Positions 54,828 to 61,947 of a DNA stretch of 64,000 nt are shown here, one piece after another. A program made the position numbers and the translations under genes. Source of the stretch: Clostridia bacterium. GTDB lineage: Bacteria > Bacillota > Clostridia > Oscillospirales > Acutalibacteraceae. The stretch lies in assembly GCA_017416485.1 (NCBI GenBank), contig JAFQCH010000023.1, forward strand, positions 249,262 through 313,261, read 5' to 3'. The notes under the pieces are model-generated. The model was not told where the DNA came from and ran no database searches. It saw only the letters and a list, made by a program, of their open reading frames with translations. Every line of letters starts with the position of its first letter. The stretch's first letter is position 1.

Positions 54828-54856
54828 TTGACAATCTTTTTATTATGTGTTATTTT
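54828..54856 (+). promoter_or_regulatory. Sigma-A promoter of the leader-methyltransferase unit
   Basis: TTGACA (54828-54833), 17-base spacer, TATTTT (54851-54856). It drives a leader of about 200 bases before the methyltransferase. Confidence 0.75.
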
Positions 54857-54882
54857 GAATATAAGAATTTTTGAGGTGAGTT

Positions 54883-54984
54883 ATGCGTAGTTTCATTTCT
54901 CATAAAACGAATATGTATCAGTATTGGCTTGCACAACCTTGTGTGTGCAGGTCTATATTGCTATATTCATTTCGGGATATTTAA
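54883..54984 (+). CDS. Putative 33-residue leader peptide
   Basis: A short frame with a strong ribosome-binding site (GAGGTGAG, two bases then ATG). It encodes 33 residues, beginning MRSFISHKTNMYQYW and ending in SFRDI. Inside it lies a hairpin (CTTGCACA/TGTGCAGG, about 54929-54950). It sits between a consensus promoter and an intrinsic terminator, the layout of ribosome-dependent attenuation. No homologue is known to me. Confidence 0.6.
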   Translation: MRSFISHKTNMYQYWLAQPCVCRSILLYSFRDI

Positions 54985-55007
54985 CTGCGTTTTCACGATA
55001 TGATTAT

Positions 55008-55052
55008 AACGGTGTAGGCTTACAATATAAGCTTACACCGTTTTTATATTTT
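55008..55052 (+). terminator. Attenuator-like terminator before the methyltransferase gene
   Basis: A 15-bp stem (left arm 55008-55022, right arm 55028-55042) with one G-U pair and a short loop, followed by TTTTTATATTTT. It ends 14 bases before the methyltransferase ATG, so most transcripts would stop before the gene unless the hairpin is prevented from forming. Confidence 0.8.
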
Positions 55053-55066
55053 AAGGAGGAATATGA

Positions 55067-55885
55067 ATGAAACTTTCAAACCTGTTCAAAAAGAAATCCG
55101 TATCAGGCGGCAACAGTGTCGTTGACTTCTACAACCGCTATAATGAAGACGGCAGACTGTTGCGAAAAAGCAGAATGCCCGAATATCTGACCACAATGCA
55201 ATACATTGAAAAATATCTCTTTCCCGGTGCAAAAATAATCGAAATCGGTGCCGGTACGGGCAGGTATTCTGTTGCGCTCGCAGAAAAAGGATATGATGTT
55301 ACAGCAGTTGAACTTGTTGAACACAACATAGAAATTATGAAGAAAAAAGTGAAACCGTATCACGATATAAAAATAATGCAGGGCAATGCCCGTGACCTGT
55401 CAGTTTTTGAAAACAATAGCTTTGATATTGTTTTGCTGTTGGGGCCGATGTATCATCTTTTTGAAGATGCAGACAAACATCGAGCTCTCGACGAAGCAAT
55501 CCGCATTGCAAAACCGGACGGCATCATTTTTGCATCATACTGCAACAATGACACATCTATGTACAAATTCTTTTACAACGGCCGCGTGTTACAGTATCTT
55601 GAAAAAGGACTGATTAAAGAAGACTATCATACAGCATCTGTCCCCGAAGAAATCTTTGAGTTGTATCGTAAATCTGATATTGATGAACTGATGAAAGATA
55701 AAAACACAACTCGACTGCATTTTGTCGGTGTGGATATGTTGTCTTATCTCTTTGATGACAGATTTGACAAATTGACTGATCGCGAATTTGAGGAATACAT
55801 GAAGTTTCTGTCTAATCTCCGTGAACGTGAAGACTGTGTCGGGATGTCTATACACATGCTTGATATTTTCAGAAAGAATCAATAA
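55067..55885 (+). CDS. Class I SAM-dependent methyltransferase
   Basis: A 272-residue methyltransferase. The SAM motif I is IIEIGAGTGRYSVALAEKG (about residues 58-76), followed by TAVELVEHNIEIM and motif IV-like SFDIVLLLGPMYHLFE. The target is not identifiable; it resembles small-molecule or UbiE-like methyltransferases more than rRNA Erm enzymes. The ATG follows GGAGGAATATGA. The upstream leader peptide and terminator suggest translation-dependent induction, as for several antibiotic-resistance genes in Firmicutes. Confidence 0.85.
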   Translation: MKLSNLFKKKSVSGGNSVVDFYNRYNEDGRLLRKSRMPEYLTTMQYIEKYLFPGAKIIEIGAGTGRYSVALAEKGYDVTAVELVEHNIEIMKKKVKPYHDIKIMQGNARDLSVFENNSFDIVLLLGPMYHLFEDADKHRALDEAIRIAKPDGIIFASYCNNDTSMYKFFYNGRVLQYLEKGLIKEDYHTASVPEEIFELYRKSDIDELMKDKNTTRLHFVGVDMLSYLFDDRFDKLTDREFEEYMKFLSNLREREDCVGMSIHMLDIFRKNQ

Positions 55886-55927
55886 AATCAGTTGATATAT
55901 ACCATTTTAAATTCACTCATACGGTTA

Positions 55928-55956
55928 TTGCAGCAGCTTGATAAATTCAATATAAT
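55928..55956 (+). promoter_or_regulatory. Sigma-A promoter for the XRE regulator
   Basis: TTGCAG (55928-55933), 17-base spacer, TATAAT (55951-55956), 32 bases before the ATG. Confidence 0.8.
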
Positions 55957-55988
55957 GTAGATGAAATTACAAAACAGGAGTGTATACG

Positions 55989-56516
55989 ATGGATGTTAAA
56001 AATGTCGGTGCGCAGATTGCAAATTTGCGCAAAGCAAAAGGCATCACACAAAGTGAGTTGGGAGAAAGAATCGGCGTATCCTTTCAGGCGGTCAGCAAAT
56101 GGGAACGCGGTGAAACGCTGCCTGACACCTCCCTTTTGCCCGATCTTGCAAGAATACTTGAAACAACAGTGGACTTTATTTTGCTTGGCTGCGAAAAAGT
56201 GATTGAATACAAAGGCAAATGCACCGTTGCGGATATGAAAAAAGGATTGCACTGCCTGAAAAATGCAGGTGAATATTTAGGCGCGGAAAACATTATTTAT
56301 CGCGCCGCAATCAAAGGCATCAACACCGATCTCAATACCGACATCGAAGAAGCATTCCGCAATGACTATGTATTTGAAGCCTTCTTGGCAGAAGCAATCA
56401 TTCAGAATCTGATTGCAGGATTTTATGTTGATATCAGCGATGTAAAAAACAATTTCAAGTATGAGCATTTTAAGAATATCGTGGTGGATTATTGTGATAA
56501 ATACGGAATAAAGTAA
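55989..56516 (+). CDS. XRE-family transcriptional regulator
   Basis: A 175-residue protein. Residues 5-60 form a Cro/C1 helix-turn-helix (QIANLRKAKGITQSELGER, then VSFQAVSKWERGETLPD). The C-terminal 110 residues are a helical domain with no recognised ligand motif. The ATG at 55989 follows CAGGAGTGTATACG. It has its own promoter about 40 bases downstream of the methyltransferase gene; whether it regulates that gene is unknown. Confidence 0.88.
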   Translation: MDVKNVGAQIANLRKAKGITQSELGERIGVSFQAVSKWERGETLPDTSLLPDLARILETTVDFILLGCEKVIEYKGKCTVADMKKGLHCLKNAGEYLGAENIIYRAAIKGINTDLNTDIEEAFRNDYVFEAFLAEAIIQNLIAGFYVDISDVKNNFKYEHFKNIVVDYCDKYGIK

Positions 56517-56573
56517 TAATTTAAAAATCGTGTATTTTATGGTTGGACCGGCTAATTGGCATAAACAGAGAAA

Positions 56574-56615
56574 AAGGGCTGTTGCACATCCGAAAGCGGA
56601 GGTGTAACAGCCCTT
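56574..56615 (-). terminator. Terminator of the Asn-rich gene
   Basis: An interrupted stem of about 17 bp (outer arms AAGGGCTGTT/AACAGCCCTT, inner TCCG/CGGA, loop AAAG). On the minus strand it is followed by TTTTTCTCTG. Confidence 0.8.
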
Positions 56616-56707
56616 ATGATGGAAATGAGGAGTTACAAACCCCTTAATTCCGGAAGATCATTCAAGTGCTCTCCAAAATATGGCAAAAAACGGGGGCGTT
56701 TGATTGA

Positions 56708-56869
56708 TTATTTGTTCTGATTGTTTCTGTTGTTCTGGTTGTTCTGATTGCGCTGATTATTCTGGTTATTTTTGTTGTTCTGATTGCCCTGATTGTTCTG
56801 ATTGTTCTGATTGCTCTGATTGTTCTGATTGTTCTGATTGTTCTTATTGTTGTTGCTGTTGTTGTTCAT
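56708..56869 (-). CDS. Small Asn/Gln-rich low-complexity protein
   Basis: A 53-residue minus-strand frame made almost entirely of Asn (about 33) and Gln (about 12), with a few Lys, Ser, Arg and one Gly, organised around an Asn-Asn-Gln triplet repeat. It has an ideal ribosome-binding site (AGGAGGTGAGAAA, then ATG) and a terminator downstream, so it is expressed as a real gene. Small Asn-rich proteins occur in Clostridia and some are spore surface components; that role here is speculation. It diverges from the amidohydrolase gene by 86 bases. Confidence 0.75.
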   Translation of the reverse strand: MNNNSNNNKNNQNNQNNQSNQNNQNNQGNQNNKNNQNNQRNQNNQNNRNNQNK

Positions 56870-56955
56870 TTTCTCACCTCCTGAACAGTTACAAGGATAG
56901 TTTACCTCATTTGCGGCAAACTATTCACACAGAAGAAACTGCAAGGAGAAAAAAT

Positions 56956-58089
56956 ATGCTTTTAATTAAAAATGGGCTTTTACACACAATGGAAAATGAC
57001 ACACCGATACGGGCTGATATGCTGATAGACAACGGAAAAATTATAAAAATTAAAAAACAAATTATTCCGTCAGCGGAAACAGAAATATACAATGCCGAAA
57101 ACCTGAATGTTTATCCCGGATTCATCGATGCACACAGCCATATCGGAATTGCGGAAGATAAAATTTCATCACAGAATGATACAAGCAATGAAAACACAAA
57201 TCCAACAACACCGGCTATCAGAGGAATAGATGCTATCAATCCGATGGACAGTGCTTTTCACAATGCGATTGCTGCCGGCATCACCGGTGTTATGGTAGGA
57301 CCCGGAAGCTCCAATGCGGTTGGCGGACAATTTGCATTTATAAAAACCTACGGCAGATGTGTTGATGATATGGTCGTTCTGTCCCCTGCCGCAATTAAAA
57401 TTGCATTCGGTGAAAACCCGATGAACTGCTACGGTCTTAACGGTAATATGCCGTCAAGCCGCATGGGAATTGCTTCGCTGATCAGAGAGGAACTGTTCCG
57501 TGCAAGGCAATATTTTTCACAAAATCAATCAGGGAACGAAGATTTTACGTTGGAATGCTACAAAGAACTTTTTGAAAAGAAAATCCCGCTTAAGGCGCAT
57601 GTGCACCGAGCTGACGACATTTTTACCGCAATAAGAATTGCCAAAGAATTTGACCTAGACCTAACACTAGACCACTGCACGGAGGGCCATCTGATTGCAC
57701 AAGAAATTGCTAAAAGCGGTTATCCCGCTATTGTAGGCCCTTCTCTCGCATCACGCAACAAAGATGAAGTCAGTCTGTCGGATTTTAAAACAGCAGGCAT
57801 TCTTCATAATGCAGGCGTTACGGTTGCCATAACCACCGACCACCCTGTTTCCAGAATACAATATTTACCTTTATGTGCGGGCATTGCAGCAAAAGAAGGT
57901 CTGGGCGCAACAGCAGCCCTACGAGCCATTACCATTGATGCGGCACGAATATGCAGGGTTGACCATAAAATAGGCAGCCTTAAAGAAGGCAAGGATGCGG
58001 ACATTGTTATTTTTGAAGGCAACCCTCTGGAAATAAACTCTTGTGTTAAAGCTACTATTATAAACGGTGAAATTGTGTGGTGTAATTAA
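56956..58089 (+). CDS. Imidazolonepropionase-like amidohydrolase
   Basis: A 377-residue metal-dependent hydrolase. The metal motifs are YPGFIDAHSHIG (HxH), KAHVHRADD, LDHCTEGH and TTDHPVS (metal Asp). The C-terminal composite barrel includes GKDADIVIFEGNPLE. A plus-strand open frame extends far upstream through the antisense of the Asn-rich gene, but the ATG at 56956 follows AAGGAGAAAAAAT. The substrate is unknown; relatives hydrolyse cyclic amides or deacetylate sugars and dipeptides. It has no signal peptide. Confidence 0.87.
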   Translation: MLLIKNGLLHTMENDTPIRADMLIDNGKIIKIKKQIIPSAETEIYNAENLNVYPGFIDAHSHIGIAEDKISSQNDTSNENTNPTTPAIRGIDAINPMDSAFHNAIAAGITGVMVGPGSSNAVGGQFAFIKTYGRCVDDMVVLSPAAIKIAFGENPMNCYGLNGNMPSSRMGIASLIREELFRARQYFSQNQSGNEDFTLECYKELFEKKIPLKAHVHRADDIFTAIRIAKEFDLDLTLDHCTEGHLIAQEIAKSGYPAIVGPSLASRNKDEVSLSDFKTAGILHNAGVTVAITTDHPVSRIQYLPLCAGIAAKEGLGATAALRAITIDAARICRVDHKIGSLKEGKDADIVIFEGNPLEINSCVKATIINGEIVWCN

Positions 58090-58092
58090 CTG

Positions 58093-58128
58093 ATAAAGCG
58101 AGTGAACTTTTTCATTCACTCGCTTTAT
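58093..58128. terminator. Bidirectional terminator
   Basis: A 14-bp stem ATAAAGCGAGTGAA/TTCACTCGCTTTAT lies between the convergent amidohydrolase and DUF255 genes. Confidence 0.88.
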
Positions 58129-58144
58129 TGTTATAAGAGTATTT

Positions 58145-60085
58145 TTATTTCAATTCGCTCAAATCATTTACAGGCGGCATACAACTGTGATTTTTACAAA
58201 CATAATAAGTGGTTTTCCCGTTTTTGAGTGGGTATTCTTCAGTCGGTTCCGACAAATGAATTATAATGGTTCCCTTCGGAAGCGTATCCAACGAGCGAGT
58301 TACATCTTCGTTTTTACCCGTCACAACGGTGATTTTCATTGGCGGATCATAATATTCCAACAGAGCAGTCAAATACATTGCATATCCCGCAGGATATTTA
58401 CTTGCATCCGATGCGATGAAATTCAATTGGTTTTCTGCAAGTTCCGTAAATTTGCTGTCAGCAGTAAGAACCGACAATCGCACAAGGTTATATGCCATCA
58501 TTGAATTTGCACTGGGAATGGCACCGTCATAGGTTTCTTTAGGTCGAAGAATAAGCCTCTCTGCAAGTTTTCCGTATAAATAGAAGCCACCGGACTCATC
58601 TGCAAAACCATCAACAGCCTTATTGCAAAAAAGTTTCGCTGTTTCAATATATTTTAAATTCAAAGTTGCCTTATACAGATGAAGTTGGGCGAAAATATAG
58701 GCTGCGTAATCATCAATGAATCCCGACACACCGCGTTTGCCTTCTCTGAAACTCACAAAAAGCTCGTCATGTTCGCACAGATTTTTGCTTATAAATTTGT
58801 CTGCTTTTTCAGCGGCATCAAGGTGATTTTTATTACGGCTGCACAAATAAAGTTCACACAAAGCGGCAATCATCAGACTGTTCCACACCGTCAAAATTTT
58901 ATCGTCAAGATGAAGTGCATACCTGTTTTTTCTGTAATCCCGAAGTGCCGGATGACAATCCTCAAATGAATGCTCCCGATAATCGCCATGAAGCAGATTC
59001 GGAATATTTTTTCCTTCAAAATTTCCTCTTTCACTTATATCAAAATGGCGGTTGAACAACTCACCTTTTTCCTTACCGAGCAGTTTAATAATCTCGTCCG
59101 TTGAAAATAAATAATACTTACCTTCTTCACCTTCACTGTCAGCATCCTGTGCACTGTAAAATCCGCCCTCGGAAGATGTCATTTCACGAGCAATATATTC
59201 TGCAGTTTTTTCTGCGATTTCAAGATATATCTGCTTTTTTGTTACAGAATATGCTTTACAGTATGCCATAATTAACAGAGCATTATCATACAGCATTTTT
59301 TCAAAATGCGGAACAAGGAATTTTTTGTCAGTTGAGTATCGGCAAAAACCATAACCTATATGATCAAAGATACCTCCGCGATACATTTGCATAAGTGTAT
59401 ACTCTGCCATATAAAGGCAACGAGGATTTTTATGGCGTTCATAATGTGAAAGCAAGAAAATAATGTTTTGCGGAGTTGGAAACTTCGGGGCTTTCCCAAA
59501 TCCGCCGTCTTTTTCATCAAACAGCACAGAAAACTGTTTCATGGCATCCTCAAGCAGACTCTTGTCGGCATTTTCAAAAGAACTATTATCTTCTTTCAGG
59601 TGTCTTAAGATGTCATCAGATTGTTTTAACAAAAGGTTGCGATCATTTGCCCATTTATCATGGATTGCCAAAAGCAACTCTTTAAAACCAATCATTCCGC
59701 CATGTGAAGTTTTCGGAAAATAGGTACCGGCAAAAAACGGCTTTTTATCCGGTGTCATAAAAATGGATGCAGGCCATCCTCCGCTTCCCGTAAACGCCTG
59801 ACAAACTCTCATATACACACTGTCGATATCAGGTCTTTCTTCCCTGTCAACCTTTACGGATATGAAATATTTATTCAGAATTTCAGCAATTTCATCATCT
59901 TCAAAACTTTCATGGGCAAACACGTGACACCAATGACACGCGCTGTATCCGATGCTCAGAAAAACAGGCTTTTCCCCTTTTGCTGCTTTTTCAAAAGCTT
60001 CATCACCCCATGGATACCAATCAACCGGATTGTCCTTATGTTGCAACAGATAAGGGCTTTTTTCATTATTTAATCTGTTACTCAA
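58145..60085 (-). CDS. DUF255 thioredoxin-domain protein (YyaL/SPATA20-like)
   Basis: A 646-residue protein. The N-terminal thioredoxin-like domain begins [20 protein letters not shown] and has the redox motif CHWC (Cys50-Cys53), followed by [11 protein letters not shown] and [12 protein letters not shown]. The rest is an (alpha/alpha)6 barrel resembling N-acylglucosamine epimerases and glycosidases ([27 protein letters not shown]). Function is unknown for the family. It starts with TTG at 60085, six bases after GGAGG. Confidence 0.92.
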   Translation of the reverse strand: MSNRLNNEKSPYLLQHKDNPVDWYPWGDEAFEKAAKGEKPVFLSIGYSACHWCHVFAHESFEDDEIAEILNKYFISVKVDREERPDIDSVYMRVCQAFTGSGGWPASIFMTPDKKPFFAGTYFPKTSHGGMIGFKELLLAIHDKWANDRNLLLKQSDDILRHLKEDNSSFENADKSLLEDAMKQFSVLFDEKDGGFGKAPKFPTPQNIIFLLSHYERHKNPRCLYMAEYTLMQMYRGGIFDHIGYGFCRYSTDKKFLVPHFEKMLYDNALLIMAYCKAYSVTKKQIYLEIAEKTAEYIAREMTSSEGGFYSAQDADSEGEEGKYYLFSTDEIIKLLGKEKGELFNRHFDISERGNFEGKNIPNLLHGDYREHSFEDCHPALRDYRKNRYALHLDDKILTVWNSLMIAALCELYLCSRNKNHLDAAEKADKFISKNLCEHDELFVSFREGKRGVSGFIDDYAAYIFAQLHLYKATLNLKYIETAKLFCNKAVDGFADESGGFYLYGKLAERLILRPKETYDGAIPSANSMMAYNLVRLSVLTADSKFTELAENQLNFIASDASKYPAGYAMYLTALLEYYDPPMKITVVTGKNEDVTRSLDTLPKGTIIIHLSEPTEEYPLKNGKTTYYVCKNHSCMPPVNDLSELK

Positions 60086-60218
60086 AATGTACCTCCGAGA
60101 AATAGCTTTTTTTTCTTTTTAGCATTTACTTCTAAAAGATTTTTATTCAAAAACAGGTGTGTTTTTTTTGACTTTAATCAGTTTATGGTGGGGGGAGGGT
60201 GGATAAGATGGCGAGATA

Positions 60219-60254
60219 TAAAAAATTGCAACCACTTTTAACGTAGTGATTGCA
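60219..60254 (-). terminator. Terminator of the EF-Tu domain III-like gene
   Basis: A 10-bp stem with a G-U pair (TGCAATCACT/AGTGGTTGCA on the minus strand) followed by ATTTTTTATAT. Confidence 0.75.
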
Positions 60255-60272
60255 GTTATAAGCTGTATTTAA

Positions 60273-60611
60273 TTATATATTATCTTCTTTTGATAAAATA
60301 GGATTGAATATTTTTAAGATCGTTGCATATCCAACGATTCGTGCACCTTCCTGTATATTAAGCTTTTTGCCAATCCATAGGCAATGAGGATAAGCTTCGG
60401 GAGAAAGGAAAGTAATTGTACCATTCGCCGTACCATTGGGTGAAACTGTCTGAACATCATAATAATGATGAATACCGGTAGTCAAATAATTATCATTTAC
60501 CAAATGATGAGGACGATAGCCTTCAGCGACAGGAGTTCTTCTTGTGCCGTTGAATTCAAACAAAACTTCAACATCAGGCTCTTGCTCATAAACAGTTTTT
60601 GTTTTTTCCAT
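60273..60611 (-). CDS. Stand-alone EF-Tu domain III-like protein
   Basis: A 112-residue protein resembling only the C-terminal beta-barrel (domain III) of elongation factor Tu. EF-Tu-like stretches are TRRTPVAEGYRPHHL, then GTITFLSPEAYP, and the closing QEGARIVGYATILKI. It has no GTPase domain. The start follows GAAAGGGTGATTAT, and a terminator follows. The function is not established. It lies next to a disrupted tRNA-Ala gene. Confidence 0.75.
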   Translation of the reverse strand: MEKTKTVYEQEPDVEVLFEFNGTRRTPVAEGYRPHHLVNDNYLTTGIHHYYDVQTVSPNGTANGTITFLSPEAYPHCLWIGKKLNIQEGARIVGYATILKIFNPILSKEDNI

Positions 60612-60841
60612 ATAATCACCCTTTCAGCTTGATTATATCATAAGCTAATCAAGATTTCAACAAATCCACAAACAACCCCATAAAAACAAAAACACCCACT
60701 ATAAAAGCAGGCAAATAAATAATCAATCTATGCAGTGGTGAAGACGAAGAAGATGGTATACTTGACCACTTGAAAGCCATTCAGCATCATTGTTTACATA
60801 CACCTGAAGCGATTACATCCCAAAATCCTGCGGATTGGATA
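60612..60841. other. Gap without recognisable genes
   Basis: AT-rich sequence between the EF-Tu domain III-like gene and the tRNA-Ala terminator. A short open plus-strand stretch (about 60725-60850) reads like degraded coding sequence, but I cannot match it to a family. Confidence 0.5.
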
Positions 60842-60874
60842 AAAATAAAAGCACCGCTTTTGCGATGCTTTATA
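60842..60874 (-). terminator. Terminator of the tRNA-Ala remnant
   Basis: On the minus strand the stem AAAGCATCGC/GCGGTGCTTT with loop AAAA is followed by TATTTTT, three bases past the encoded CCA of the tRNA fragment. Confidence 0.75.
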
Positions 60875-60876
60875 TT

Positions 60877-60935
60877 TGGTGGAGATGAGGGGGATCGAAC
60901 CCCTTACCTCTTGACTGCCAGTCAAGCGCTCTCCC
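60877..60935 (-). pseudogene. 3' fragment of a tRNA-Ala (GGC) gene, probable attachment-site remnant
   Basis: 59 bases on the minus strand match the 3' part of a tRNA-Ala: D-loop end, anticodon stem CTTGA/TCAAG around loop CTGGCAG (anticodon GGC), T-arm with GGTTCGATCC, 3' acceptor CATCTCC, discriminator A and CCA. The 5' acceptor strand (expected GGAGATG) and the 5' D-stem are absent; the sequence diverges at 60936. A cloverleaf cannot form. A 3' tRNA fragment with its own terminator is typical of an element inserted into a tRNA gene. Confidence 0.75.
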
Positions 60936-60985
60936 GATACACGCAAAAACGCACCCTGTTTTTTGCAATTTTAACGATAATAATC

Positions 60986-61014
60986 TTGAAAAAGCAACAA
61001 ATTTATGCTATATT
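60986..61014 (+). promoter_or_regulatory. Sigma-A promoter for the Lgt-like gene
   Basis: TTGAAA (60986-60991), 17-base spacer, TATATT (61009-61014), 24 bases before the ATG. Confidence 0.7.
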
Positions 61015-61038
61015 ATTACCCGAAAGAAGGTTGATAAT

Positions 61039-61899
61039 ATGTACCGTTTTTTAGGTTCAACAAATATAGAAATGTATACTCTGATAGGTGGATTGGGTTT
61101 TCTGTTCACAATGATTTATAATTTTTTCATGTTCAGACACAAGCGGAATCTGTTAAGCAACTGTACACTGCTTTTGATTGAATCCGCCTCTAAAAAAAAT
61201 CAAAACAGTCTTTTTGCCAAGAAAAATTTTTGGACTGCCGTGGAGATTTTCATTATTTCATCTATACAGTTTTTGCCAAGTGCTTTTTTTAATCTTAATC
61301 TAGGCAAGCTACTGAATACAGGCGCAAACTATTTCGGTCTCTTGTACTTTATACCTTTTGTTTTATTTATATTTTTCTTCATTATTTCAGTTAACCCTTT
61401 CAGACAAACAGATCTGATTACTCCCGCTTATCCCCTTGCTCTGATTTTTACCAAATTAGCCTGTTTTTGTGACGGATGCTGCGGTGGCTTTGCCTGTGAA
61501 TGGGGCTTGATGAATTACCACTATCAGTCAGGCCCTCAGAGAGAGTTCCCCACACAGCTAGTCGAAGCAGGGTTGGCACTGATTATTTTCCTTTTTCTGC
61601 TGTGGTACAGAAAAAAAGCAAAGGAAGGCACTCTTTTCCCGATATATCTGATTATTTACAGTGCAACCCGTTTCTTCAGTGAATTTACAAGTAATAAACC
61701 TGATATTCTGTGGCACCTTAAAACCTACCATATTCTTTGTATCATCGGTGTAATACTCGGCACAGCCGAATTGATCCTCGTGCTCAAATACTCAGAAAAA
61801 ATTAAGCCCTTTTTTGAACGTTCTGCTTTTACGCTGCTCAAAAAGAAACAATCAAGCACCGCAAAGAAAAAATACCCGGTACAAAAAAAGAAAAAGTAA
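61039..61899 (+). CDS. Lgt-like (prolipoprotein diacylglyceryl transferase family) membrane protein
   Basis: A 286-residue protein with about seven membrane helices. The middle contains an Lgt-like block, LACFCDGCCGGFACEWGL, then REFPTQLVEAG, which matches the Lgt region with CxxGCCxG and RHPTQLYEA. The N-terminal half diverges from housekeeping Lgt and the Arg/His signature of the first periplasmic loop is not clear, so a changed substrate is likely. The tail is Lys-rich. The start follows GAAGGTTGATAAT. It is convergent with the NRPS gene and lies inside the proposed inserted element. Confidence 0.7.
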   Translation: MYRFLGSTNIEMYTLIGGLGFLFTMIYNFFMFRHKRNLLSNCTLLLIESASKKNQNSLFAKKNFWTAVEIFIISSIQFLPSAFFNLNLGKLLNTGANYFGLLYFIPFVLFIFFFIISVNPFRQTDLITPAYPLALIFTKLACFCDGCCGGFACEWGLMNYHYQSGPQREFPTQLVEAGLALIIFLFLLWYRKKAKEGTLFPIYLIIYSATRFFSEFTSNKPDILWHLKTYHILCIIGVILGTAELILVLKYSEKIKPFFERSAFTLLKKKQSSTAKKKYPVQKKKK

Positions 61900-61903
61900 A
61901 GAA

Positions 61904-61945
61904 TAAACGCATCAGCAACCTTTTTTAGGTAAGCTGATGCGTTTA
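61904..61945. terminator. Bidirectional terminator between the Lgt-like gene and the NRPS
   Basis: A 13-bp stem TAAACGCATCAGC/GCTGATGCGTTTA with a 16-base loop; T-rich on both exits. Three bases from the NRPS stop. Confidence 0.85.
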
Positions 61946-61947
61946 TT

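Noticed and set aside
56708..56869. Possible CRISPR or non-coding tandem repeat
   Set aside because: The units are 9 bases with no unique spacers, and the repeat is in frame with a well-formed small gene.
56704..58089. A 461-codon plus-strand open frame with a Ser-Asp-Cys repeat fused to the amidohydrolase
   Set aside because: The repeat is the antisense reading of the Asn/Gln-rich minus-strand gene, which has its own ribosome-binding site and terminator. The amidohydrolase has a good start at 56956.
60770..61054. A 94-codon plus-strand frame
   Set aside because: It reads through the antisense of the tRNA-Ala fragment, a common false protein, and overlaps the Lgt-like promoter.
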